Positions 37,653 to 47,479 of a DNA stretch of 64,000 nt are shown piece by piece. The translations under genes were made by a program, and so were the position numbers. The stretch is from assembly GCF_030159055.1 (NCBI RefSeq), contig NZ_BQXQ01000002.1:1-64000 (forward strand), given 5' to 3'. Every line of letters starts with the position of its first letter. The stretch's first letter is position 1. Source of the DNA: Acidovorax sp. SUPP3334 (GTDB taxonomy: Bacteria; Pseudomonadota; Gammaproteobacteria; Burkholderiales; Burkholderiaceae_C). Below the pieces are notes generated by a model, which worked only from the letters and a program-made list of their open reading frames with translations, was not told the origin of the DNA and did no database searches.

Positions 37653-38060
37653 GGGGCGGTGCCGGGCAGAAGAGCCCTCCGCCGCGATGTCGCCCGGCAT
37701 CAGAACCAAAAGTGCCTACAGCACAATAAACACTAGGGGGACTAGCTATTATTTATATAGCAAACCCATGTGAGCACACTGCGATCTGTCATGGCCGCTC
37801 CAGTCCGAGCGATGGCGCAGATGGGTTTCCGGGCCCGGCCGCGCGCACCACCGCGCCCCTTGACGGGTTCGCCGCCGTGTGGCAGCCAAACAGGCCCTGC
37901 CCTCTGGGGCGCCTTTTTCGATGGGCGCTGTCCTACAAACCCAAGCGCCACTCGCGCGCAGAACCCACCCCGCGCAACGTGCCCCAATGGGTCTTGTAAA
38001 CCGGATGCGTTGGCGCACCCTCTGCGCCGCAAAGCACCAACTCCCCAAGGATTCAAGCCC
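37653..38060. other. Intergenic region between modC and glgB
   Basis: About 400 bases. It contains one minus-oriented copy of the dispersed repeat (37702-37762) and the upstream region of glgB. The frame of glgB stays open upstream but its sequence there (Pro/Arg/Cys-rich) is not GlgB-like. Confidence 0.5.
37702..37762 (-). repeat. Dispersed palindromic repeat, modC-glgB copy
   Basis: On the minus strand: GCTATATAAATAATAGC at the left, CCTAGTG in the middle and TGTGCTGTAGGCACTTTTGG at the right, the same order as in the other copies. Confidence 0.6.
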
Positions 38061-39989
38061 GTGCCTTTGCCACAAACCGCCTTGCTGACTGCCCACGACG
38101 CCTATCTCCTGCGCGAGGGAACGCATTCACGCCTCTACCAGGCCATGGGCTGCCACCTGCGCGGCGATGGCAGCGGCGCCGACTTCGCCGTGTGGGCACC
38201 GAATGCCGCCTCGGTCTCGGTCATCGGCGACTGGAACGGCTGGAACGCCGAAGCGGACGTGCTGCACGCCCGCCCGGACGGCAGCGGCATCTGGGAAGGC
38301 GCTGCCGCCCATGCGGCGCACGGCCAGGCCTACAAATACCGGATCGTCTCGCACAACGGCGGCCGCGTGCTTGAAAAAGCCGATCCCTTCGCGGTGTGTG
38401 CCGAGCTGCCGCCCCGCACCGCATCGCGCATCTGGTCGCTCGACTACGAGTGGGGCGACGCCGACTGGATGGCCTCGCGCGGGCCGCGCAACGCGCTCGA
38501 TGCGCCGATGTCGATCTACGAAATGCACCCCGGCTCCTGGCGCCGCCGCAATGGCGAGTTCATGAACTACCGCGAGCTGGCCCACGAAGTGGCCGACTAC
38601 GTGCATTCGATGGGCTTCACGCACGTGGAGCTGATGCCGATCACCGAGCACCCCTTCTATGGATCGTGGGGCTACCAGACCACGGGGTATTTCGCCCCCA
38701 CGTCCCGCTACGGCACGCCGCAGGATTTCATGTACTTCGTCGATCACCTGCACCAGCGCGGCATCGGCGTGCTGCTGGACTGGGTGCCGTCGCACTTTCC
38801 GGTGGACGGCCATGGACTGGCGGAGTTCGACGGCACGCACCTCTACGAGCACTCGGACCCGCGCCAGGGCTTTCACCCCGAGTGGAGCTCGGCCATCTTC
38901 AACTACGGCCGGCACGAGGTGCGCAGCTTCCTGATCTCCTCCGGCCTGTTCTGGCTCGACAAGTACCACCTGGACGGCCTGCGCGTGGACGCGGTCGCCT
39001 CCATGCTCTACCTCGACTACGCCCGCAAGGACGGCGAATGGATTCCCAACCGCCACGGCGGGCGCGAGAACCTGGAGGCCATCGAGTTCATGCGCCTGCT
39101 GAACCGCGCGGTGTACCGCGACCACCCGGACACGGTCAGCATCGCCGAGGAATCCACCGCCTGGCCGATGGTGTCGCGCCCGGTGGAGATGAACGGCCTG
39201 GGCTTCGGCATGAAGTGGAACATGGGCTGGATGCACGACACGCTGTCGTACCTGAAGGAAAACCCCATCAACCGGCGCTACCACCACCACAAGCTCACGT
39301 TTTCGCTGGTGTACGCCTTCAACGAAAACTTCGTGCTGCCCCTGTCGCACGACGAGGTGGTGTACGGCAAGGGCTCGCTCATCAACAAGATGCCGGGCGA
39401 CGAGTGGCAGCAGTTCGCCAACCTGCGTGCCCTGTTCGGACTGATGTGGTCGCACCCCGGCAAGAAGCTCCTGTTCATGGGTGGCGAGTTCGGCCAGCGC
39501 CGCGAATGGACGCACGAGGGCGAGCTGGAATGGTGGGTGTGCGACAGCCCGCTGCACGGCGGCGTGCAGCGCCTGGTGCGCGAACTCAACCGCGTGTACC
39601 GCAGCGAGCCTGCGCTGCATGAAGTCGATTTTTCGGCGGAGGGCTTCCAGTGGGTGCAGGCCGACGACGCCGGGCAGAGCGTGATCGCCTTCCTGCGCAA
39701 GCCCAGCCACCGGGCGCAGCAGCAAGGCGCCGGCCCGGTGCTGGTGGTCTGCAACATGACGCCGGTGCCGCGCGACAACTACCTGGTGGGGGTTCCATCC
39801 GCAGGCCGCTGGCAGGAACTGCTCAACAGCGATGCCCGCGAATTCGGCGGCGCCGGCTGGGGCAATCTGGGTGGCCTGGACACGGCGCCCGTGCGGTCGC
39901 ACCAGTGGGAGCAGTCGCTGTGCCTCACCCTGCCGCCGCTCTCTACCCTCATCTTCCGACAGGAGCCTGCGCACGATGCCCAAGCCTGA
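38061..39989 (+). CDS. glgB: 1,4-alpha-glucan branching enzyme
   Basis: 642 residues starting at GTG, with AAGGA upstream. N-terminal CBM48 (about 30-120, FAVWAPNAASVSVIGDWNGW) and a GH13 catalytic barrel with nucleophile Asp in GLRVDAVASM, acid Glu in SIAEESTAWP and third acid in LSHDEVVYG, then the C-terminal beta domain. It introduces alpha-1,6 branches. Its place next to glgE and treS-mak, with no glgA or glgC in sight, fits the maltose-1-phosphate route of glucan synthesis. Overlaps glgE by 14 bases. Confidence 0.95.
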   Translation: MPLPQTALLTAHDAYLLREGTHSRLYQAMGCHLRGDGSGADFAVWAPNAASVSVIGDWNGWNAEADVLHARPDGSGIWEGAAAHAAHGQAYKYRIVSHNGGRVLEKADPFAVCAELPPRTASRIWSLDYEWGDADWMASRGPRNALDAPMSIYEMHPGSWRRRNGEFMNYRELAHEVADYVHSMGFTHVELMPITEHPFYGSWGYQTTGYFAPTSRYGTPQDFMYFVDHLHQRGIGVLLDWVPSHFPVDGHGLAEFDGTHLYEHSDPRQGFHPEWSSAIFNYGRHEVRSFLISSGLFWLDKYHLDGLRVDAVASMLYLDYARKDGEWIPNRHGGRENLEAIEFMRLLNRAVYRDHPDTVSIAEESTAWPMVSRPVEMNGLGFGMKWNMGWMHDTLSYLKENPINRRYHHHKLTFSLVYAFNENFVLPLSHDEVVYGKGSLINKMPGDEWQQFANLRALFGLMWSHPGKKLLFMGGEFGQRREWTHEGELEWWVCDSPLHGGVQRLVRELNRVYRSEPALHEVDFSAEGFQWVQADDAGQSVIAFLRKPSHRAQQQGAGPVLVVCNMTPVPRDNYLVGVPSAGRWQELLNSDAREFGGAGWGNLGGLDTAPVRSHQWEQSLCLTLPPLSTLIFRQEPAHDAQA

Positions 39990-42213
39990 TACCTCTCCCC
40001 CTTCATCGCCTTCATCGCCTTTGCCTTCTTCATCGCCTTCGCCGGCTTCGCGGTCTTCCAACGGCCGCCCTGGCGAAAGCGCTGCGCCCCGCGCCGCTTC
40101 GCCGGCCGTGCCCCCGACAGGGCACACGACCGGTCCCGCAGCCGGCAACCATGCCGTGACCGCCATCGGCGGCGCGGACGGCCGCGTGCGCGCGGTGATC
40201 GAGGCCGTGCTGCCCTGCGTGGACGGCGGCCGCTTCGCCGCCAAGCGCGTGGCGGGCGAGCCGGTGCAGGTGACGGCCCATTGCTTTACCGACGGCCACG
40301 ATGTGCTGCGCGTGGCGCTGACGTGGTGGCGAGCCGATGACGCCGGAACGGCCACCGCCACCCACGCGCCCCCCGAGAGCGCCACCGAATTGCCGATGCT
40401 GCCCACCGGCAACGACGAATGGGTGGCCGAGTTCACACCGCCCGAACCGGGCCTGTACCGCTACACGGTGGCCGCCTGGGTGGACACTTTCGAGTCGTGG
40501 CGCCGCGAGCTGGAGCGCCGCGTGGACCCGCAGGACATTCGCATCGCAGCGCGCGTGGGCGCGGCGGAAGCCCTGGCCGCCGCCGACCGCGCCACGGCCG
40601 ACGCGGACCGGCGCGCACTGACCGAATGGGCCGAAGCGCTGGAGCGCGGCGCCAAGGCCGAAGGCAGCTCGGAAGGGCTGAAGGCGCTGGCACTGAACGA
40701 AGACGCCGCCGAGGCGATGCGCCGCTACCCGGACCGCCGCTTCGAAACGCGCTACCCCACCGCCCTGCCCCTGCGGGCCGACCGCGAGCGGGCCCGGTAC
40801 AGCACCTGGTACGAGCTGTTCCCCCGCTCCGCATCGCCCAACGCGGGCGAGCACGGAACCTTCCGCGATGTGCAGGCCCGCCTGCCGGACATCGCCGCGA
40901 TGGGCTTCGACGTGCTGTATTTCCCGCCGATCCACCCCATCGGCCGCGTGCAGCGCAAGGGCAAGAACAATGCGCTCGCGGCCGGGCTGGACGACGTGGG
41001 CAGCCCCTGGGCGATCGGTGCCGAGGAAGGCGGGCACAAGGCCATCCTTCCCGAGCTGGGCACCGTGCAGGACTTTCGCCGGCTGGTCGTGGCCGCCAAG
41101 GAACACGGGATGGAAGTGGCGCTGGACATCGCCTTCCAGTGCGCGCCGGACCACCCCTACGTGAAGGAGCACCCCGACTGGTTCCGCTGGCGTCCCGACG
41201 GCACGGTGCAGTACGCCGAAAACCCGCCCAAGAAATACCAGGACATCTACCCGTTCAACTTCGAATGCGACGACTGGCGCGGGCTGTGGAGCGAACTCAA
41301 GAGCGTGTTCGACCACTGGATCGGCGAAGGCGTGCGCATCTTCCGGGTGGACAACCCGCACACCAAGGCGTTTGCGTTCTGGGAATGGGTGATCGCCGAG
41401 ATCCAGCGCGACCACCCCGACGTGATCTTTCTCGCCGAGGCCTTTACCCGGCCCAAGGTGATGCACGGGCTGGCCAAGCGGGGTTTCACGCAGTCCTACA
41501 CCTACTACACGTGGCGCAACACCAAGCAGGAGCTGACCGAGTACTTCACCGAGTTGTCCACCGGGCCCGGCAGCGAGTACTTCCGGCCCAACGCCTGGCC
41601 CAACACGCCGGACATCCTGCACGAACACCTGCAGGGCGGTGAGCCCGCCGTCTTCATGTCGCGGCTGGTGCTGGCGGCAACGCTGGCGGCGAACTACGGC
41701 ATCTACGGGCCGGCCTACGAACTGCTGGAGCACCTGCCGCGCGAGCCGGGCAGCGAGGAATACCTGCATTCCGAGAAGTACCAGCTGCGCCACTGGAACC
41801 TGGAGCGGCCGGGCAACCTGCGCGCCTTCATCGCCCGCGTGAACCAGATCCGGCGCGAAAACCCGGCCCTGCAGTCCGACCGCAGCCTGCGCTTTCTGCC
41901 CGTGGACAACGACATGCTGCTGGCCTACCTCAAGCGCTCGGCCGACGGCAGGAACATCGTGGTCACGGTGGTCAACCTGGACCCGCACAACCCGCAATCG
42001 GGCTGGGTGCACCTGTCACCGGCCGACATCGCGATCACGCCGCAGGACCCGCTGGCCGCCGACTGGCAGATGCACGACCTGCTGAGCCACCAGCGCTTCG
42101 TCTGGCAGGGCGACGGGCACTACGTCTTGCTGGACCCGCACCGCTCCCCCGCCCATGTATTCGTGGTGCGCCGGCGTGCCGGCCGCCACGATGACTTCGA
42201 CCATTTCGAATAA
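39976..42213 (+). CDS. glgE: Alpha-1,4-glucan:maltose-1-phosphate maltosyltransferase
   Basis: 745 residues. The first ~55 are Ser/Pro-rich and low complexity, encoded by near-repeats of CCTTCATCG. Then comes the GlgE N domain (about 60-200) and a GH13_3 barrel with nucleophile Asp in FRVDNPHTK (about 458), acid Glu in FLAEAFTRPK (about 485) and the phosphate-site loops (FPPIHPIGRVQRKGKNN). It extends glucans using maltose-1-phosphate made by the maltokinase domain of the next protein. AGGAG precedes the ATG, which lies inside the glgB end, so translation is probably coupled. Confidence 0.95.
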   Translation: MPKPDTSPPSSPSSPLPSSSPSPASRSSNGRPGESAAPRAASPAVPPTGHTTGPAAGNHAVTAIGGADGRVRAVIEAVLPCVDGGRFAAKRVAGEPVQVTAHCFTDGHDVLRVALTWWRADDAGTATATHAPPESATELPMLPTGNDEWVAEFTPPEPGLYRYTVAAWVDTFESWRRELERRVDPQDIRIAARVGAAEALAAADRATADADRRALTEWAEALERGAKAEGSSEGLKALALNEDAAEAMRRYPDRRFETRYPTALPLRADRERARYSTWYELFPRSASPNAGEHGTFRDVQARLPDIAAMGFDVLYFPPIHPIGRVQRKGKNNALAAGLDDVGSPWAIGAEEGGHKAILPELGTVQDFRRLVVAAKEHGMEVALDIAFQCAPDHPYVKEHPDWFRWRPDGTVQYAENPPKKYQDIYPFNFECDDWRGLWSELKSVFDHWIGEGVRIFRVDNPHTKAFAFWEWVIAEIQRDHPDVIFLAEAFTRPKVMHGLAKRGFTQSYTYYTWRNTKQELTEYFTELSTGPGSEYFRPNAWPNTPDILHEHLQGGEPAVFMSRLVLAATLAANYGIYGPAYELLEHLPREPGSEEYLHSEKYQLRHWNLERPGNLRAFIARVNQIRRENPALQSDRSLRFLPVDNDMLLAYLKRSADGRNIVVTVVNLDPHNPQSGWVHLSPADIAITPQDPLAADWQMHDLLSHQRFVWQGDGHYVLLDPHRSPAHVFVVRRRAGRHDDFDHFE

Positions 42214-42225
42214 GCAGAGCCGCCT

Positions 42226-45200
42226 ATGAACGCACCCCTGGTCCATCACCTGCCGGAGCCGGAACCGGCCGTCACCCCCGAAAACACCGAGATCGACACC
42301 AGCGACGATCCGCAGTGGTATCGGGACGCGGTCATCTACCAGCTCAACGTCAAGGCCTTCTTCGACACCAACGGCGACGGGGTGGGCGACTTCAAGGGCG
42401 TGACCGCCAAGCTCGACTACGTGAAGGACCTGGGCGTCAACACGATCTGGCTCATGCCGTTCTACCCCTCGCCGCTGCGGGACGACGGCTACGACATCTC
42501 CGAATACGAAGACGTTCACCCGCAGTACGGCACGCTGGACGATTTCCGCGAGATGCTGGACGCCGCCCACCAGCGCGGCCTGCGCGTGATCACCGAACTG
42601 GTGATCAACCACACCTCGTCGGAGCACCCCTGGTTCCAGCGCGCCCGCACCGCGCCGCCCGGCTCGCCCGAGCGAGACTTCTACGTGTGGAGCGACACCG
42701 ACCAGATCTACCAGGGCACGCGCATCATCTTCACGGACACCGAGACGTCGAACTGGGCCTGGGACCCGGTGGCCAAGGCGTATTACTGGCACCGCTTCTT
42801 CAGCCACCAGCCCGACCTGAACTTCGACAATCCGGTGGTGATGGAGGCCGTGCTCAAGACCATGCGCTTCTGGCTGGACATGGGCGTGGACGGCTTCCGG
42901 CTCGATGCGATTCCCTACCTCATCGAGCGCGACGGCACCAGCAACGAGAACCTGCCCGAGACGCACGCGGTGATCAAGCGCCTGCGCGCGGCGATCGATG
43001 CCGAGTACAAGAACCGCTTCCTGCTGGCCGAGGCCAACATGTGGCCGGAGGACGTGCGCGAGTATTTCGGCGACGGCGACGAATGCCACATGGCCTACCA
43101 CTTCCCGCTGATGCCGCGCATGTACATGGCAATCGCGCAGGAAGACCGCCATCCCATCGTCGAGATCCTGCAGCAGACGCCCGACATTCCCGACGGTTGC
43201 CAATGGGCGATCTTTCTGCGCAACCACGACGAGCTGACGCTGGAGATGGTGACCAGCAAGGAACGCGACTACATGTACACCATGTACGCGGCCGACATGC
43301 GTGCGCGCATCAATCTGGGCATCCGCCGGCGCCTGGCGCCGCTGATGGAAAACGACATCGACCGCGTGAAGCTCATGAACGGCATGCTGCTGTCGATGCC
43401 GGGCTCGCCCATCATCTATTACGGCGACGAGATCGGCATGGGCGACAACGTCTTCGTGGGCGACCGCAACGGCGTTCGCACGCCGATGCAGTGGAACCCC
43501 GACCGCAACGCCGGCTTCTCGCGCGCCGATCCGCAGCGGCTGTACCTTCAGCCCATCATGGACGCCGTGTACGGCTACGAAGCGCTGAACGTCGAAGCGC
43601 AGGCCGGCGACCAAAGCTCGCTGCTGAACTGGACGCGGCGCATGCTCGCCGTGCGCAAGACCAGCCGGGCCTTCGGACGCGGCAAGCGCATCTTCCTGAA
43701 GCCGGGCAACCGCAAGATCCTGGCGTACATCAGCGAGCACGGCGACGACGTGATCCTGACCGTGTTCAACCTCTCGCGCGCGGCGCAGCCGGTGGAGCTG
43801 GACCTGTCCGCCTACAAGGGGCGAGCGCCCCTGGAGATGCTGGGCCGGGTGACCTTCCCGCCCATCGGCGACCTGCCCTACCTGCTCACGCTGCACTCCT
43901 ACGGGTTCTACTGGTTTCGCCTGTCCACCGAAGCGCAGGTGCCGTCCTGGCACCAGGACGGGCTCGACCTGCAGGAACGCCCGGTGCTGGTGCTGTTCGA
44001 CGGCTGGACGAGTTTCTTCCGCGAAAGCGTGATGCCCTGGCGCATCGGCATGGCCGAGCGCATGCGTGCGCAATTCGAATCCGACACGCTGCCGCGCTAC
44101 ATCGAGCTTCAGCGCTGGTATGCCGGCAAGGGCACGGCCATCGACCGCGCCCGCATCCAGGACCACACGGTATGGAAGCCCGATGGCGGCTGCGAGTGGA
44201 TGCTGCCCATCCTGACGGTGGACGCGCCCGCCGCGCCGGCCGCGTCGTATTTCGTGCCGCTGGCGCTGGCCTGGGAAGAAGGCGACGAGGAGCGCATGCG
44301 CCGCCTGTCGCCCGGTGGCGTGGCGCGCGTGCGCCAGCAGGCCAACGTGGGCGTGATGGGAGACGCCTTCCATGACGAGAGCTTCTGCCGCGCCGTGGTG
44401 CGTGCCATCGGCGCCAACGAGCAGCTGGGCACCGATCGCGGGGGCACGCTGCGTTTTCGCAGCACCCTGGCCTTCGCCAAGATGGCGGAGGGCCTGGACG
44501 AACTCGCGGTCGGGCGCCCCGGCGCGCAGAGCAGCAACACGGTCGTCACCCTGGGCGAAAAGCTGTTCCTCAAGGGCTACCGGCGCGTGCGCGAAGGCGT
44601 CAACCCCGAACTGGAGGTGGGCCGTTTCCTGACCGAAGCCGCCCGCTTCGAGCATTGCGTGCCCGTGGGCGGCGCGGTCGAATACGTTGCCAGCGACGGC
44701 ACGACCATGACGCTGGCACTGGTGCAGTCGTACGTCTCCAACCAGGGCGACGGCTGGGAATACACGCTGGGCTACCTGGAGCGGTTTCTGGAAGACATCC
44801 GCATCGCGACCGGCCCCGTGGACGCAAACGTCCATGGCGGCTTCCTCGCCCTCGTGCGGACCCTCGGGCGCCGTACCGCAGGGCTGCACCGGGCGCTGGC
44901 GCTGCGCACCGGCAACCCCGCTTTCGATCCGGAACCGATCACCCCGCAGGACGTGCAGGCGTTTCACGAGCGCGCACTGGCCGAGGCCAGCGAGACCTTC
45001 GCGTTGCTGGAGCAGCGCATGGCCGACCTGCCGCCCGCGGCACGCACCGACGCCCAGGCCCTGCTGGCGCGGCGCGCCACCGTCATGGACCGCATCGGCC
45101 AGGGCGCCGCCACGGCCCCGGCCGGGCACAAGACGCGCTACCACGGCGACTACCACCTGGGCCAGGTGCTGGTGACCGACAACGACTTCGTCATCATCGA

Positions 45201-45657
45201 TTTCGAAGGCGAGCCGGGCCGCACGTTCGAGCAGCGGCGCACCAAGAGCTCTCCTTTGCGCGACGTGGCCGGCATGCTGCGGTCGTTCAACTACGCGCGC
45301 TGGGCGGCACTGAAGCGCATGACGCAATCCACCGAAGAGCTGCTGCGCCTCGATGAGGCCGCGCAGCAGTGGGAGCGCGAAACCCGCGCCGCCTTCCTGG
45401 ACGCCTATGCGCAAGCGCATGCGGAGGAACCGGCGGTGCCGGCGCGCGATGGCTTTCCGGCCGCGCCGACCGTTGCCCCGTCCGCTGCGCCGGTGGCGGA
45501 CGGCGCACTGGTGGCGCTCTTCGAGATCGAGAAGGCGCTGTACGAGCTGCGCTACGAGCTGGGCAACCGCGTCGATTGGGCGCAGGTGCCGCTGCAGGGG
45601 CTGCTGGCGCTCATCGGCGCGGCCGCTTCTTCCACCCCGGCGCCGTTCGCGCCGTAA
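42226..45657 (+). CDS. treS: Trehalose synthase-maltokinase fusion
   Basis: 1143 residues joining two enzymes. Residues about 30-570 are GH13_16 trehalose synthase with nucleophile Asp in GFRLDAIPYL (about 224), acid Glu in LLAEANMW and NHDELTL; it interconverts trehalose and maltose. Residues about 600-1120 are a maltokinase with the aminoglycoside-kinase-like HGDYHLGQVL (about 973) and IDFEGEP; it makes maltose-1-phosphate. Together they channel trehalose into GlgE. Starts 12 bases after glgE. Confidence 0.95.
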   Translation: MNAPLVHHLPEPEPAVTPENTEIDTSDDPQWYRDAVIYQLNVKAFFDTNGDGVGDFKGVTAKLDYVKDLGVNTIWLMPFYPSPLRDDGYDISEYEDVHPQYGTLDDFREMLDAAHQRGLRVITELVINHTSSEHPWFQRARTAPPGSPERDFYVWSDTDQIYQGTRIIFTDTETSNWAWDPVAKAYYWHRFFSHQPDLNFDNPVVMEAVLKTMRFWLDMGVDGFRLDAIPYLIERDGTSNENLPETHAVIKRLRAAIDAEYKNRFLLAEANMWPEDVREYFGDGDECHMAYHFPLMPRMYMAIAQEDRHPIVEILQQTPDIPDGCQWAIFLRNHDELTLEMVTSKERDYMYTMYAADMRARINLGIRRRLAPLMENDIDRVKLMNGMLLSMPGSPIIYYGDEIGMGDNVFVGDRNGVRTPMQWNPDRNAGFSRADPQRLYLQPIMDAVYGYEALNVEAQAGDQSSLLNWTRRMLAVRKTSRAFGRGKRIFLKPGNRKILAYISEHGDDVILTVFNLSRAAQPVELDLSAYKGRAPLEMLGRVTFPPIGDLPYLLTLHSYGFYWFRLSTEAQVPSWHQDGLDLQERPVLVLFDGWTSFFRESVMPWRIGMAERMRAQFESDTLPRYIELQRWYAGKGTAIDRARIQDHTVWKPDGGCEWMLPILTVDAPAAPAASYFVPLALAWEEGDEERMRRLSPGGVARVRQQANVGVMGDAFHDESFCRAVVRAIGANEQLGTDRGGTLRFRSTLAFAKMAEGLDELAVGRPGAQSSNTVVTLGEKLFLKGYRRVREGVNPELEVGRFLTEAARFEHCVPVGGAVEYVASDGTTMTLALVQSYVSNQGDGWEYTLGYLERFLEDIRIATGPVDANVHGGFLALVRTLGRRTAGLHRALALRTGNPAFDPEPITPQDVQAFHERALAEASETFALLEQRMADLPPAARTDAQALLARRATVMDRIGQGAATAPAGHKTRYHGDYHLGQVLVTDNDFVIIDFEGEPGRTFEQRRTKSSPLRDVAGMLRSFNYARWAALKRMTQSTEELLRLDEAAQQWERETRAAFLDAYAQAHAEEPAVPARDGFPAAPTVAPSAAPVADGALVALFEIEKALYELRYELGNRVDWAQVPLQGLLALIGAAASSTPAPFAP

Positions 45658-45718
45658 GCGCGGCGACCCGGGCTGCCGACCGTTCACGTTCACACGACCA
45701 ATCTGAGGGCATCCTTCC

Positions 45719-46429
45719 ATGGAAAATTTCGGTATTCATCTGGAGCCGGCCCGCGCCATGCTGCTGCAGGTCAGCGCGTTCCTGCCGCGGCTTCTGATCG
45801 CCCTGCTCGTCGTCGCCGCTGGCTGGCTGGTGGCCAAGGCCGCCCGCTTCGCCGTCACCCGCGGCCTGCGCGCGATCAACTTTCAGGTGCTGACGCAACG
45901 CGCCGGGCTGGACAGCTTTCTGAAGCAAGGCGGCGTGCAGGGCGACACCACCAGCATCTTCGGGGTGCTGGTGTATTGGCTGGTCATCCTGGCCTCGCTG
46001 CTCATCGCCTTCAACGGGCTGGGCCTGAGCTACGTGACGGCACTGCTCAGCCGGGTGGTGTGGTTCGTGCCCAACCTGTTCATCGCGCTCATCATCCTGG
46101 CGCTGGGCTCGTACTTCGGCCGGTTCGTCGGCGAGATGGTGGCATCCCAGGGCCGGCGCAGCGGCATGAAGGACACGGTTTTGCTGGGCAAGCTGGCGCA
46201 GTACGCGATCGTCGCCTTCGTGGTGCTGATCGCGCTGGACCAACTGCGCATCGGTGGCGACATCGTGCGCCAGAGCTTCCTCATCGTGCTGGGCGGCGCC
46301 GTGTTCGCGCTGGCGCTGGCCTTCGGCCTGGGCGGCAAGGACCGGGCCGCGGAATGCATCGAGCACTGGTGGCCGCGCAAGCGCGGACCCGGTGAAGGGC
46401 CTGCCGGGGAAGATCACCGGATTCCATAA
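45719..46429 (+). CDS. Small MscS-like mechanosensitive channel protein
   Basis: 236 residues with about five membrane helices and repeated conserved TM-helix motifs of the CmpX/MscS-TM family (LLIALLVVAAGWLVAKAARF; NLFIALIILALGSYFGRFVG), ending in AFGLGGKDRAAE. It lacks the soluble MscS vestibule. It probably releases or senses solutes during osmotic change, which fits the trehalose genes just upstream; the gap of 61 bases suggests shared transcription. Confidence 0.8.
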   Translation: MENFGIHLEPARAMLLQVSAFLPRLLIALLVVAAGWLVAKAARFAVTRGLRAINFQVLTQRAGLDSFLKQGGVQGDTTSIFGVLVYWLVILASLLIAFNGLGLSYVTALLSRVVWFVPNLFIALIILALGSYFGRFVGEMVASQGRRSGMKDTVLLGKLAQYAIVAFVVLIALDQLRIGGDIVRQSFLIVLGGAVFALALAFGLGGKDRAAECIEHWWPRKRGPGEGPAGEDHRIP

Positions 46430-46445
46430 CCCTTCGGGGTTTTCC
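46428..46445 (+). terminator. Intrinsic terminator overlapping the stop codon
   Basis: AACCC-TTCG-GGGTT with a stable tetraloop, followed by TTCCC. The hairpin starts inside the TAA stop of the channel gene and closes the glgB-glgE-treS operon. Confidence 0.5.
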
Positions 46446-46843
46446 CGAGCCAGCGAGCGCGATCAGCACGGCCAGACCCCGCCAGGGCGTCTGGCCGTTC
46501 TTTCGATGGACCGCGATACCGGCCCGCATGGCGCTGCGGACACGGCTCTGCGGGCTCTGCGGGCTTTGCGGTGTCGGAGCGGCCCGCTTCCTTCACCGCT
46601 GAAACGCTGCGCCGGCCCCGAGCGCAGCGCGCTTTCACGCGCTTCGCAATGGCCCGTGCGGCATGGCGGAACGAAGCGTTTCGGCCGGCCGGGGGGTTTC
46701 CTGCGTGGCACGGCAAGCGGCGTCACCCTATCGTCAGGGTCTCCAGTGGAGGACTCCTTAGAATCCCGCCTGGACAGGAGTGCCCGGTGCACAGCCAGGC
46801 GCTCAGGCAAAGTACCTGAAGCCCATTTGGAGACATAAACATC
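46430..46843. other. Intergenic region upstream of the TRAP permease genes
   Basis: About 410 bases without a supported gene. Overlapping small palindromes CTCC-AGT-GGAG and GGAG-GA-CTCC lie at 46741-46756, just before a -10-like TAGAAT (46759-46764). TGGAGA serves as the ribosome site for dctQ. Confidence 0.45.
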
Positions 46844-47461
46844 ATGCAGGCCCTACTCCGTTTTTCGCGGGGTGTTGACTGGCTCAACACCTTCGTCGGC
46901 AAATACGTCATCTGGCTCATCCTGGGCTCCACCATCATCAGCGCCGTCAATGCGGTCGTGCGCAAGGCCTTCAACGCCAGCTCCAACGCGTTCCTGGAGG
47001 TTCAGTGGTATCTGTTTGCCGCCTCGTTCCTGCTGGCGGCGGGCTACACCCTGCTGCAGGGCGAGCACGTCCGGGTCGATGTGATCGCCAGCAAGCTCAG
47101 CAAGCGTGCTCAGACCTGGATCGACATTTTCGGCTTCGTGGTGTTTCTCACGCCCATGTGCGCGGCGGTGCTCTGGTTCGGCACGCCGTTCTTCATCAAC
47201 GCCCTCAAGACCAGCGAAATGTCCAGCAACGCCGGCGGGCTGATCCGCTGGCCGGTCTATCTCATGATGCCGCTGGGTTTCACGCTGCTGGTGCTGCAAG
47301 GCTGGTCCGAACTGATCAAGCGCATCGCCTTTCTCAAGGGCCTGATCGAAGACCCGACCGTGAAGAAGGGGGAGAAATCGACCGAAGAGGAACTCGCGGA
47401 ATCGATCCGCCGCCTGGCAGAGGCCGGCGGGGCCCAGACCACCACACAAAAAGCCCCCTGA
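46844..47461 (+). CDS. dctQ: TRAP transporter small permease
   Basis: 205 residues with four membrane helices and the DctQ-type segment (NAVVRKAFNASSNAFLEVQW). It pairs with the large permease encoded 18 bases downstream to make a Na+-driven solute importer. The C-terminal tail is charged and cytoplasmic. Confidence 0.92.
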   Translation: MQALLRFSRGVDWLNTFVGKYVIWLILGSTIISAVNAVVRKAFNASSNAFLEVQWYLFAASFLLAAGYTLLQGEHVRVDVIASKLSKRAQTWIDIFGFVVFLTPMCAAVLWFGTPFFINALKTSEMSSNAGGLIRWPVYLMMPLGFTLLVLQGWSELIKRIAFLKGLIEDPTVKKGEKSTEEELAESIRRLAEAGGAQTTTQKAP

Positions 47462-47479
47462 AGCGCGCCGGAGACCACC

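Noticed and set aside
42016..45720. A 1234-codon minus-strand frame opposite treS-maltokinase
   Set aside because: The plus strand has all catalytic motifs of both enzymes; the minus frame is His/Val/Arg-rich with no recognisable domain.
46790..46820. CTCAGGCAAAG motif resembling the 3' side of a glycine riboswitch before dctQ
   Set aside because: The other conserved parts of the aptamer, especially the CCGAAGG-type internal motif, are absent and no matching pairing could be drawn.
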